Source: Anaspis maculata
Taxonomy: Eukaryota; Arthropoda; Insecta; Coleoptera; Scraptiidae
Reading direction: 5' to 3'
Length of the DNA: 64,000 nucleotides
NCBI GenBank assembly: GCA_949128115.1
Contig: OX421963.1
Location: 76,627,635 to 76,691,634, forward strand
In this document: in pieces, positions 11,431-22,330 of the stretch
How the letters are laid out: every line of letters starts with the position of its first letter
How positions within the stretch are numbered: position 1 is the first letter of the stretch
Position numbers and translations under genes: made by a program
The notes under the pieces: model-generated
What the model saw: the letters and a program-made list of their open reading frames with translations, nothing else
The model's database searches: none
What the model was told of the DNA's origin: nothing

Positions 11431-14400
11431 ATAAGAGTGTTATGGAGAAAACCTAGCAATAATTGGTATATGAACCTTCAGGGTCTTACGTGAACATTAG
11501 GAATCTCGAAGATTAAACAAAACAGGGTGATTCATGAACACTCTGTCAAATGTAAACTCTATACTACATTGCTTGACTCCTATGATGGACGATTAACTTT
11601 TAAATTGGTCAAGTCTGAGCTGAAAAGTTTACTGAAATCTCAACCGATAACAAAAATTGGAGGGAGCAATTTCCTTCCTTTGACTTCACATATCTCCAAA
11701 AATAAAGAATAAACATTGTTCAGACGTTTTCTTGACAAATCTGAAGCATTTCCATAAACTGCCTTTGACTCTAAGGCACGAGTCCTGGGACATCCTGTAT
11801 AAGTATTGGTAAGAGATACCTATTGAAAATTCATAAAAAAAATCCTCAAAAACTGGAATTTGTTGACACGCCCTCATGTTTTGAAACCCTCGATATCTAA
11901 TCTAGGTATAGTTAGCATCAGAAATGGTCCGTGTTCTTGACGCCCAACATTGTGTTAATAAAAACCTCAGGTGGCGCGAGAAACGTTTATTAAGTGCACT
12001 TTTATGAACATTAGAGCCGGAGCTTTTTCAACCTGCGTACTTCTCCTTCGCTGGCCTGCTCCAAAATTCCCCCGTCTCGCCCCGCTGTGCGCGCATCCTC
12101 TCCACCGCCGGAAGGTCAGGACCGTACTAGGTTTACAATTGGTAAAATTCAAAATGACTAATTTGTACAGTTATTTCCGAGGTTATTTCCAAAATAAGAC
12201 TCTCGAATTAGTTGGATAAATCACTCTCCTTTAGTCAAATTCGATCACTAATTCATCAGTCATCAGTTAATAACTGATAGTTTGCATAATCCTGGCTGAT
12301 GTTGGGTGGAAATCACATTATAGTAACAATTGTATCAGTAAAATCTTTTTGACCGATTCAATAAGTTCTCATTTGTCGCGAATGGAATTCATGTGAATGA
12401 AGTGAAGGAAAATCAAAAACAGTTGTACCAAAATGTAGTTTCAGGTATAACCAATTTTTTTAATAATGATAATTATAATTGTGAATGATGAAAGATCAAC
12501 TTAAGAACATTCATTGGAATTATCACGTCATTTCTAAGAAGTGTGCCAGTCGCACTATAAATTTTGCATTTCGGCGCGGCTGTTCCGGTTGGGAATTGTC
12601 CTGAACTTTTCTAGCGGCCATCAACAACCGCTCGTAACTTTTTTCAACTATTCACGCTAATCAACGAAATGACGAGGTTATTAAACATAATTCCGTTGCA
12701 TGAGACAGAATTGGCGTGATACTCGAAATGTGCAATTAACCGGATATAATGGTCGGGCACTTTCGTGTGTGTGAATGTGAAAAACTGGGACTGTTTTGTC
12801 GCGCCACTCGCCATCATTAAAACGACAAACTTTTTGTTTTGCTCTTTTATTTTCGGGTAAAAAGCAGCAGTTTTAGAACGTATCTACACGTTGTCTGCTG
12901 AAACACTCCTTGAAACTGATTTACGGTGTTTATTTGAATGGCTGCTATTTACATGGGTCTCTATCGATTCCTGATTAATTTATTGTCTCTTTTCAAAAGC
13001 AAGTCGTTCGACTTTTGCTTTATATCCATTTACCTGTTGCCAATAAGTCTCTGTTATGCTGTGCGACAGCAAAAGGTATTGCTTATTGCCTTTAATAAGC
13101 AATCAATTAGACGACAATGACTCAATTCTCGGTATATCTCCACTTTGCACAATCCAAATGCTCATTTATCCGATGGATTGAGGTAATTAAACATTTATGT
13201 TTATTTGAATTGCGTTGCGCTGCTCCCGTATTATACCCAAGATAAGGATATAAACCATAACCCAGTTTATTGGACGTGTTAAATTAATAACGGTACTCAA
13301 TCTAAATCACAAGTATTATGGGTGATGCCTTTCTAGAGAGGGAATGAAACGTATATCCAAGGTTTTTCCAACTTTTTTTCTTTCGTTGAGTTAGTCCGGA
13401 AATTATGCACAGTAGCGTGGTCGTTAAACCGTTCATTTTTTCCAAATTCTCATTAACGATTATTCTGCATGTAAAGTGCAGTACCTACCTCAGTCTGGCG
13501 GAAAAAGTGATAATAATTATTGAAATGATTTGCAAGGAATGCCTGTAATAACACTAATTTAGAGCTCCCATCGATACACTGCCATCTACCAATCATCAGA
13601 GTACCGGCATGTTCAAAGTGAGAACAGACTAAAAAGCTGTGTGCTGGCATAATTAGCACCACAATAATTATCCCTTCGTTCCAATTATTAAGTATATTCG
13701 TTTGATTGACCAGCATAAGCGGAGTGAACGGGGAAAACGTGCAAATTGAACTTTTACACCACGTCAGTTCTATGAGTTTTGAAGAAACGTATACTTGAAC
13801 TTTCAGTTCTAGGCGCTCTGGCTGTTGGCAAATGACTATTATCATTGAGAGCCAGAGAGCAGAGAGAAAGAGTTGCTGTGTGGGCAATTTACGAGTTCAT
13901 TTTTTGTATGCCGGAATTGTCCTTGAGTTGTGCACAGTTTTTCCTTTGGTTGGTGTTGTTTCTTTGGATTAGCAGTCGGTGGTTACGACATGTTCACCCA
14001 TCATTCCTCTCAACTGCTGCGCGCACCACCCACGCTTATGACAATAATGATAATAATCATTATTATTAGTGGTGGCATTGGAGAGTTGCATTTCAAAAGG
14101 AGAAGGCAAATATCAGAGGCAGTTGATGGAAGTCGGAAAGAAAATTGCAAATGTGGGCGTGATGATTTCCTTCAGGTGGTGATGAGAGCATCGGTGACGG
14201 TATGGAAGACGAAGGTCCTGCACTGGTATTGCGCGTCAGATTTGTTGAAATCGGAGTCCTGATGTGTATTCACGTTCGGCACCTTCACCATTTCTGTATC
14301 CGTTGGTAGATGATTTGTTCAAGAAGAACCGGGGCCTAATCATCTCGTTTTAGCCATACGCTCCGTTATGATAATAATAATGACGCTTATTGTGCCAAAG

Positions 14401-14439
14401 TATACAAATGGTGCATGAGGTTTCAGCCAAAAGGGGTGC
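11431..14439. other. Long stretch without recognised gene
   Basis: No coding sequence was supported. At 11523 a CAGGGTGATTCATGAA end-like motif and at 11791 ACATCCTGTATA hint at a decayed mariner-type end pair, but flanking TA dinucleotides are not convincing. A 144-codon minus-strand frame at 13453-13887 shows no family signature. At about 14040-14068 an ATAATGAT-rich short palindrome occurs. Confidence 0.35.
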
Positions 14440-14720
14440 GTTAAGTTGGCCCCTTCATTTTCGAATTTCGAAAATTTGACTGCGGCTTCGTAAAATGCTC
14501 GCAAGATACTGGCAAATGCTGTATTTTTTTCAAAAATGCTGACATCGACATCAGTCCAAATCGACATTTAAGCTCTTCGAAGTTAGGGGGGGGGGGACAG
14601 CTTAACGCTAGCCGCCCACTTTCGAATTTTCAAAATCTCACGACGGCATCTTAAAATGCTCGCGGAATGCTGGCGAATGCTGTATTTTTTTTTTCGAAAA
14701 ATGCTGGGCCCAAAAATACC
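14440..14720. repeat. Direct duplication of ~95 bp
   Basis: Segments 14455-14550 and 14620-14710 share TTTTCGAATTT, TAAAATGCTCGC, ATGCTGGCGAATGCTGTATT-like stretches and a T-run, spaced about 165 bp apart. They are diverged direct repeats. The second copy runs into the USP-like pseudogene. Confidence 0.5.
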
Positions 14721-15523
14721 ATACCATTGATCAAAATTGGAAACGTTACAAACTTGAAACCTATATAGGAATTGAAAACATCAAATACGTTTTCTCGAAT
14801 ACTTGTTCTCTGGACACTCTCATTTCGATTACGACTTCTACTTATTGTGACTGCACACATTCCCGAAACTATTTAGACAACCTAGAGAAAAATCTATTGG
14901 TTGATATTATACAGAAGCTTGTTGCTGGTCGTATCAGCCGAGGAATATATAAAACACGAGGCAAAATTTTGAAGACAATTTTCGACGGCAAACAGAATCC
15001 AAACGGAATCATAAACGTCTCTGCAGTCTGTGCGTTCCCAGTCTCACTCCAAAAATTGATGAGCATGAATGATCTGGAATGGTCCAAAACAGAGAAAGTA
15101 GCTCCATGCCGTACGTGCATCTTGTGGAGGGGGTAGATAAACTTCTTACTGATTTAGACAACTCCAGGGTCTGCGAGACATGCGAAAGACCACTTTCTGT
15201 CGACACTTCTTTTAATCGTGAATACTTCTTCTTAGAACGGATAACCAGAACAGGACAAGACAAAATGCTGAAGCTCTACGAGTCTACGACATACCAGCAA
15301 AGTTCACTACGCGCTTCGGTAACTTCAAGGAGCCGTCCAGGTATAACTGGAACGGGTCCCTTGGGAGACAGAGTTGGCCATTTCATCGGCCACTGCAAAC
15401 GTCTGTGGAAAACGTTCAAATGGAAAATTAGAGGAATTCAATGATTTATCTGAGAGAGTCAACACCAGAATTCCCGAAAGCACAATCATTTGCTATGTTT
15501 GCCTTTTTCATGTTCAGGTTTGA
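14702..15523 (+). pseudogene. USP-like cysteine peptidase domain, frameshifted
   Basis: Three plus-strand frames read in order resemble a ubiquitin-specific-protease-type fold. The first (to a TAG at 15134-15136) holds YVFSNTCSLDTLISITTS, a Cys-box-like N-T-C motif, and ends near a CRTC pair. The second (to 15444) holds RVCETCERP, giving a second C-x2-C as in the zinc-binding fingers of USPs, and a His-box-like VGHFIGHCKR. The third (to the TGA at 15521) holds NGKLEEFNDLSERV, matching the G-x-W-x-x-F/Y-N/D-D end of the USP His box. Frameshifts lie near 15120-15170 and 15400-15416. An AATAAA follows at about 15589. The order Cys box, paired CxxC, His box supports the call, but the family assignment is by eye. 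It could be a transposon-encoded peptidase or a decayed host gene. Confidence 0.5.
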
Positions 15524-16029
15524 GTGTGCATGTTTGGTTTTCAAAATTGTGTTATCTGTGTTCACGAACATTCCTGGACATAAAAAAAAATAAAGTCACA
15601 GCAAATCATTTTTGTAGTTTTGGAAATGTTTGCTAGTTTTTCTCTTTCAAACCGGAAATTCGGTCAAGTACGAGAAATAAAAGTGTTTTTCTTTTGATTA
15701 TACATATTATGTAGGTATGTAGGTATGTACGTGGCTTCAGAAAAAATAAGAGCGGTTTAAGCTAATACGAGATCAATCGGATTTTTCTCTGGTCAATGTT
15801 GGCCGATTCATTATGGAAAATACGTTAAATCGCAAGAATACCACCCTTTTGTTAATTACTCAATGTGGAACCTGAATTTATATTGCTCATTTGGCCAGAA
15901 TCCATCAAAAGAAATCTCGATCTAGCTACTCAGTGCTTGAATATTTTGGTGGAACCCATGGTCTGAATTCAAATAGACTTTTTTTAAACTAACCTAGTAA
16001 CAGAGTAAGACTTGTCTACACCTTTTCCA
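15524..16029. other. Flank with AATAAA, no gene seen
   Basis: An AATAAA at 15589-15594 may be the polyadenylation signal of the upstream pseudogene. GTAGGTATGTAGGTATGTAC at about 15713 is a short simple repeat. Nothing else was recognised. Confidence 0.4.
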
Positions 16030-16612
16030 GCTGTAGTTTAGAAAACTTCAGATGTATTTGAGAAAATATGAAATGTATTTAAGATTAACCAAATGTAGTT
16101 CAGAAATCGCCAATGCATTTTAGAAAAGTTTAGATGTACTTTAGAAAATATGAAATGTATTTTAGATCAACGAAATGTATTCGAGATATTACCAAATGTA
16201 TTTTAGAAAAAATTAAATGCATTCCAGATCCACGAAGTTCAATGGAGGAATTGCCAATTGTATTTTCGAAAACGTTAGATGTATTTACGATAAGATGAGA
16301 TGTATTTGAGATATTATGAAATGTATTTCAGATATTTTGTTTTAAGGTAGAACAGTGATGAAAAAGCAAACGTTGTTGAGGAAAACGAACTCCAAATTCT
16401 CAACTACAATTGGCGGTTTCTCACTTACAATTCACGTTTTCTGAACTACATATCCTTATTCTGAAATTCATTTGGTACTTTCTCAACTACATTTGAATAT
16501 TCAATTATACAACTGGCATATTCTAAAATACATTTGGCAATTTCTAAACTACATTTCTCATATTCAAAATACAATTGGTGTTTTCTCAAATACATATCGC
16601 TAATCTGAAATA
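16030..16612. repeat. Mirrored array of degenerate 21-bp repeats
   Basis: From about 16047 to 16340 some 14 copies of a 21-bp unit run forward, with consensus near AATGTATTTYAGANAWTRCCA. From about 16385 to 16612 some ten or eleven copies run in reverse complement. A ~40-bp non-repeat centre separates the two halves, so the whole block is a palindrome built of tandem units. The reverse half directly abuts the outer end of the Tc1-like element at 16613. No coding potential is evident. Confidence 0.7.
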
Positions 16613-18665
16613 CACTGATCGTTTTTTGAAGTGGTTCGCCCAAAAAATTGTTCCACTTTGATAGGTTGTAACATTTGAATGAATGAATGTATTTTGTTGA
16701 AATTGTTTTTGTCAGAAAGAGCGTTTCTTTGGCAGCAAGTGGGCATAGTTGCAATTATTTGTCATGATTGATAGTGATTCACAGGGTGATTTTGAAAGCT
16801 ATGATTTTTATATCTTTATTGATGTGCATGAGATAAATAGGTCACCCTGTATATTTTATTCTAAGGTCATCATAGAGCCCCATGTCTTAGCACTTCATAC
16901 TTTTTTGGATTTTGGTCTCACGTCATCTGTGTCAGAAGATATGATTATTCAAGCATAATAAGTACAGAAGAATGAGAAAACGTCAAAAAGTTTTATTCAA
17001 ATTTTTCTACGCATAACAATAAATAACTCATAATTGTGAATGAAAAATAATCAATAATGGGTGGGGCCACCTCTACTTCTTATCACCTCTTGACATCTCC
17101 GTGGCATACTTCTAATAATATTATTGATAAGGTCACCCGGAATGGCTTCCCATTCTTGTTGAAGGACATTTCCCAGCTCTTCAATTCCATGAAGTTCAAT
17201 TTCACGGTCTAATGTCCTCCTTTGGAGCGCATTCCACACGTTTTCTATTGGATTTAGGTCCGGTGAAAGCGCCGGCCATTTCATTCTGGTGATATCTTCA
17301 CGTTGGAAAAATTCATTCACTACGTTGGCTCGATGTGGTCTTGCGTTATCGTCCATATATACAAACTGTTCACCCATTTGATGAGAGAGAGAGAGGAGGG
17401 ACTATAGGTTCCAGAATTCTTTCCAGGTATCGCAAATCATTACTAACTGTCTCATGGGCGAAAAGTACAAGTTCAGTGCGGCGATCTATTGATATCCCCC
17501 CCCCCCCCAAATTGTAATTGAACGACCATCGAAAGGTGTAAGGCCAACCGTACAATCTTCTCCGTAACGTTCATTCACTCTTCACCACACACGCAGGCGG
17601 TTGGTATCGGGACTCTCAGAAAACCGTGATCCATCTGTGGAAAGACATTGGGCCCAGTCATTTTCAGCCCAGTTTTGATGATTCAAAGCAAATTCCAGGC
17701 GTCGCCTTTTATGCTCACGAGTCCACTTTGGATGCTTGGCTGGCCGTCTGGAGTGAAGTCCACCTTCATGCAGTCTCTTTCTTATTGTTGATGTTGAAAT
17801 CATGTTACCTGTGGCCAAGTGCAATGCTCGTTTCAGTTGAGTAGCATTAGTTTTCCTGGTCTGCAACGCGGTTCTCCTAAGAAGACGATCTTCTGCTGAA
17901 TTTGTTACTCTTTGGCGTCTGCCTCCGTGTGTATATTGCGGAGAGTTATTGTTTTGGTATCGTATCCAAGCGCGCTTGACAACACTGTATGCAACATTGA
18001 AGCGTCGTGCTACTTTCCTGCGAGAGACACCAGCCGAAACCATTCCGATTATTTTTTTCAAGAATTGCACCTTGTAGACGCGGCATTAGCTGCGTTCCTT
18101 TTAACATCTGAACTAAGGATTCTCACTTCATTTGCTTGTTGTGTCTCTCTCCCTCCCATGCAATTCTCGCTTTTTCTCTCTCAAACTGAGGTGAGATTAT
18201 CTGAGATTTCGTGTAAAAGGAATGCAGCTACTTTTACAAACAATTCAATTGACATAAATGTCAGAGCATGATTACTCTCAAAGATATCTCGATTTTTTCA
18301 CGTAAATAAACATGCAGTGAATTAAAAATTGATATCTTCAAAGCCTAGAGCGTGAGATCAAAATCGAAAGAAAACATGCAACGTTAAGACATAAGGCTCT
18401 ATGATGACCTTAAAATTAAATATACAGGGTGACCCATTTACCTCATGTACATCAATTTAATTGATATAAAAATCATATCTTTACAAATCACCCTGTAAAA
18501 TCACCATCCATTATTACAAATTAATGCAATTGAAGATACTTATTGCCAAAGAAACGCACTTTCTGGCAAAAAAAAAGTCAACAAGATACATCCATTTATT
18601 CAAAAGTTACAACCTATCAAAGTAGGACAATTTTTCAGGCGAACCATTTCAAAAAACGATCAGTG
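16613..18665 (-). mobile_element. Tc1-like transposon with ~280-bp IR/DR-type ends
   Basis: The outer ends read TA-CACTGATCGTTTTTTGAA and its reverse complement, flanked by TA on both sides (16611-16612 and 18666-18667), the Tc1/mariner target. Left 16613-16890 and right 18380-18665 are inverted copies. Inside each arm lie further CAGGGTGA/TCACCCTG motifs (16782 and 16844 left; mirrored right), like the inner and outer direct repeats of IR/DR Tc1 elements. The element is about 2.05 kb and encodes one broken transposase on the minus strand. An alternative reading is a shorter unit, 16782-18494, nested in an older inverted repeat. Confidence 0.75.
17051..18086 (-). pseudogene. Tc1-like transposase (DD34E type), broken
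   Basis: The start is probably the ATG at 18084-18086 (MPRLQ), with a one-base slip before KKIIGMVSAGVSRRKVARRF, the N-terminal helix-turn-helix. The catalytic domain keeps the first Asp (CLSTDGSRF), the second Asp (VYMDDNARPHRA) and the Glu in SPDLNPIENVW, the spacing expected for Tc1-type DD34E enzymes. Damage: an in-frame TGA after RLRVW (about 17580), and a frame change in a run of ten or so C at 17498-17508 (G on the coding strand) inside the TIWGG segment. Length is near the usual ~340 residues when joined. It would cut and paste DNA at its terminal repeats, but this copy is inactive. Confidence 0.9.
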
Positions 18666-18667
18666 TA

Positions 18668-19914
18668 CATTTGATATTATCGCAAACACAGTTGGAAATG
18701 GTGTAGTTGTCATTTGTGCAATGTGTATTTTTATAATTTCAATTTTTATGATTTGACTCCATACGTACAGGAACTTGCGGTTCTTAATAAAAGTATCTGA
18801 ATGAAGTATTAGTACCTTTAAACAGCTACCTAATAAAACTGTTGTGTTGAAACTTAAAAGTGAATTAACGTGTTTCATTCTGTTACCTAGTTGAGAGAGT
18901 ATAGTACCTACCTACCTATACATATTACATACATTTATTAGAAATAAGTGTCGAAAATATAATCATAGGTAGTTCAACTGTTGAGAATTTTTCATATTAT
19001 ATTTAATTCTTTGAGAAAATTACACAAAACCCATACTAACTGCTTCCATTTTATTTTACGAAGACTTTAAAATCGACCTCTAATCCGAGGGGGCGCTTTG
19101 TCTCGAGTACAATTAGCACGAGAGTTCATCCCTGGGCCCGGGTTCTGCAAGAGGTCTACATGACATATAAAATTGAAAAAAATCTTGCCCGTGACGCGCC
19201 CTGTCTGTATACTGCGCCCTCTAGACCGACGCCGACGCCGTCCTATGTCAAGAATAAAGACCTCACCTCACAGTACTTTTATCAGTTTATCACCTAAAAA
19301 AATAGTCGTAGGTGGGTACTACATTTTAGGGCACTTGGGTCGGATACGAGGAACGAATCTATTGGAACTGGTCGACACAAGGATGGTCGACAACTGTATT
19401 AAATTCTGAATAACTGATAACTTAAAGGAGATCACAACACAAAAATCGGGTCTATATTTTATTTCACTAACTTATGGGGAAGGTAGTTCAAGAGTATCCG
19501 GAACAAATCTGAGTTTTCTATAAAAGTCCGATCAGCCGATAGAACGTTTTGAAAATATTATCGTGACGTCACTTTGGAAGATGTTTTCACCTAGATCTTC
19601 ACCTATCACGTTCCCATGGTCTTATTAGGTACCTATTGCTGTTGTCGTTTCGACAAACGTCATTGTCTTTAAACAATCAGTAATAATTATGGTAGGCTTG
19701 AAATCTTCGGCGTCTCATCGGCAACGGAATCAGGTACAGGTATGCACGTGAATAGCTATAGGTGAAAATTGGCCCCTATGACATCAGTGTCGATCTTAAT
19801 TATAATCGCAAGGCCCGCCACGGGATAGATAAATTTACAAGACCCTATGCAATCGTTCCAGTTTTTTCAACTCTTTTATCTGAGACCAACTTGTATTTTG
19901 CGTTGTGGTGTCCT
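18668..19914. other. No gene seen
   Basis: Unassigned AT-rich sequence with TACCTACCTACC-type short repeats near 18907. A CRE-like TGACGTCA core lies at about 19564. No coding feature is supported. Confidence 0.4.
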
Positions 19915-20779
19915 TTAAGGCTGAAGGGGACGATGAAATAATGTGTTTCTGAGACGCGAGATGGCGCGGAAACGATAAACATTCTCAAAACTCACTCAAT
20001 CAACCGATTTTAAAAATTGAAACGTTATTATATAAAGAGAATGTGATTATTTGATGCTGTAGTCAAAAATTTTGATTTGTTACTTTGGAATTTTTTTCTT
20101 TTCATTTTTCGAAAAAAATTGAAAATTCAAGGTAGTCATTTTATCCTGTGGTGAATATTGTATATCAACTTTTTTTCAAAATTCAAAAATCATCAATAGT
20201 ATCGACCGAAATCAATTTTGAAAATTTCCCTTTGAAGTTAATCACGCGCCGCCACGTGCAAGCGCAAGCCATCCCCGTCCGGTATCATCGTACAATATTT
20301 TATAGTCCGCGGTGAACAATACTTCTATCGTATGGCACAGTTAATGCGTGGATAAGACTGTATCTTCAGTCCCGTAGAAAATCCCAGCAGTGTAATAAGC
20401 AACTGGGCAATGATAGACCATTTCCACTGACGTCACGCAGCTCAGTCTTGAACAGCTGATCCGGGGCCACGTCAGTCAGATGTGCGTTATCTGTCACGGG
20501 GCACATGAGCTACGTCAGTTATGTGCGTCAGTCAGATTGATAGTGTGTTCAAAAAAATTATTATCAATTGTGGAATTGAAAAAAAAATCGGATTTTTTTT
20601 TTAATTTTTTTTGCAAAAAAGTTTTGACTAGTGCATCAAATAGAATTAAAATTTGAGTATAACCCTTTTTTCAGATTCAAAATCAGACTAATAGTTTTCT
20701 CAAAAACATTTTATTACTTTTGATGTATTTCCTCTCTGTCGAACACCTGGTACTCAATTTCAGCCCTCTTTAGCCTTAA
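19915..20779. mobile_element. TTAA-flanked foldback element
   Basis: TTAA occurs at 19915-19918 and 20776-20779. Directly inside lie the matching ends GGCTGAAGGGG and CCTCTTTAGCC. Farther in, about 20040-20100 pairs with about 20600-20640 (TTATTTGATGC...AGTCAAAA and its complement). TTAA target duplication is used by piggyBac and Kolobok elements. No transposase is present, so this is non-autonomous. The arms are strongly diverged. Confidence 0.5.
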
Positions 20780-20932
20780 CCCGTAACTGGTGAGGTGGGG
20801 TCTACCAGACTCCTCTAAAACAATCAAACCGTATATTTTGAAATGTTTCTATAAAGACTCCACCCTCTTCTATTTACCTCCAAACTTTGATTATGTAAAC
20901 GTACAGTGTTAGCGCGGTACACATAAAGACGG

Positions 20933-20954
20933 CAGCCTTCCGATGAAGGCTGCA
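20933..20954. repeat. Perfect short hairpin
   Basis: GCAGCCTTC and GAAGGCTGC flank a four-base CGAT loop (9-bp stem). It lies just upstream of the GC-rich island. It does not match the histone 3' stem-loop. No poly-T follows, so I do not call it a terminator. Confidence 0.4.
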
Positions 20955-21119
20955 TTAAAACAATAACTCTTGGATTAGGAAAGCAGCAAGCGACAGTCAG
21001 AAATAAAATTCACAACAACAATCAAAAACTTTAATGCAAAACAAAGAAAAAAAACACAAACAGACAGAATTACAAAACAATAAAAAAAAAAAAACAATGT
21101 GAATTAAATGAAATGAAAA

Positions 21120-21830
21120 ATCCGAGTGGTTCTGATCGGGGGCAGATTCGCTGGCGCCGAGTGGCGTCCTGAAAACGAGACGAACTGCACTGAAGGTATA
21201 CACCCCGGCAAACGGGAATAAACGGTAAATGGTAAAAACAATGGAAAATATGGAACTTACGGGATCTTATTCGGTGGCGGCGTCGTCCTGGCGGAGTCCG
21301 AAGGCGGCGTCGTGGTGGATGGCCGTTCTGGTGGTGGATTTCCTGGTGAAATGCACGAGTGCCCGTGTTCGTCACCAAAATGGCGGACGAACGACTCGAT
21401 CCCGTCCGAAACTGGAGCTTTGTGTGCGGCTGGCTGATCCAAGCCGCTCCCCGGTGAAAGCGGTGAAAACTGCCGCTTTCTGGACTTGGAGATGCTGCAG
21501 AGCTCCTCCAGGAGTCACTATCGGACGCGATGGGCCTTGGATGGGCTTCTGGTCGAGTACGAATGTACGCCGATGGCACGACAAGATGGCCGCGAGAACG
21601 ATGACCAAAAAAAAAGACGGCGTGGCTTCCCGCTCGACGTACGGAGATCAACGCCGCTTCGACGAAGCGGCAAAGGCACGAGCGAAAAGAAAGCCGAAGA
21701 ATGCCGAAGACGGCCGAAGAAAGTGCTGGAGCTCGTTTACGCTTGCGCCTGACAGCCAAGTGCCAGGCACACCGAACAGGGGGTGAGGGGTGAGGACTTG
21801 GACGACACAGGGATATTTTGGGTTGCATAC
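21120..21830 (-). other. GC-rich island with candidate coding exon and splice donor
   Basis: This ~700-bp block is clearly more GC- and CpG-rich than its surroundings, and long frames are open on both strands. On the minus strand a strong 5' splice donor, CCC|GTAAGT, lies at about 21261/21260, ending a proline- and threonine-rich frame (PERPSTTTPPSDSARTTPPP). A YY1-like CGCCATTTTG lies at about 21378. No protein family is recognised in any frame. It may be the first exon or promoter region of a host gene, or a captured fragment, since it lies between the inverted ends at 20784 and 22330. Without a match, none of the competing frames is preferred. Confidence 0.3.
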
Positions 21831-22330
21831 CCTCAATGCACACGAATGCAGTTTTCAATGAACGGGGCCGAGACATACAGTGTCAGCGTCAGTGTCATAT
21901 CCGATGTTATTGTTAAAATAACTATAGATGAAGTTCTAGAAAACCCTACCAGACTAAGAACTTTTTTATGTACTTATGAAATTGATAAGTGCTGAGCTTT
22001 TTTTGCAATTATATTGATCAAGTTCTTAGGTTAAGATAAATAAACTATATGCAATATTGTATACAAGTTGCTGATTTTAAATTTTGATTATAAGGTGTTT
22101 TTTTTCAAGGAAATTGACAGCCAGTCGGTTAAAGTGCTATAATTTGTATATCAAAGTATTTTATATCAATATTTTCATGTTTCTGAGTCAACAATAGAGT
22201 GAGCTAACCAGTTGTACATGAAATTCAATCAATGTATTGAAGTTTCATAAAAAAAAAACTTAGTTTATTCCAGGAGTCTGACAGACTCCACCTCACCAAT
22301 AGTGTTATTTTAATTCACCTCACCAGTTAA

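Larger units (their letters stand above)
20776..22330. mobile_element. Inverted-repeat unit enclosing a GC-rich island
   Basis: The left end TAACTGGTGAGGTG with GTCTACCAGACTCCT (20784-20815) is mirrored at the right by CAGGAGTCTGACAGACTCC and CACCTCACCAGTTA (22272-22330). The left end shares the TTAA at 20776 with the neighbouring foldback. The right end carries a second CACCTCACC copy between the two mirrored motifs. Type is uncertain; TTAA next to CCC at the left recalls piggyBac ends, but the right end does not give a clean TTAA. Confidence 0.4.

Noticed and set aside
11523..11800. Mariner-type MITE with CAGGGTG / CATCCTG ends
   Set aside because: The ends agree for only a few bases and no TA duplication is present.
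13453..13887. 144-codon minus-strand open frame
   Set aside because: No conserved motif, start context or neighbour supports it, and frames of this length can occur by chance in 64 kb.
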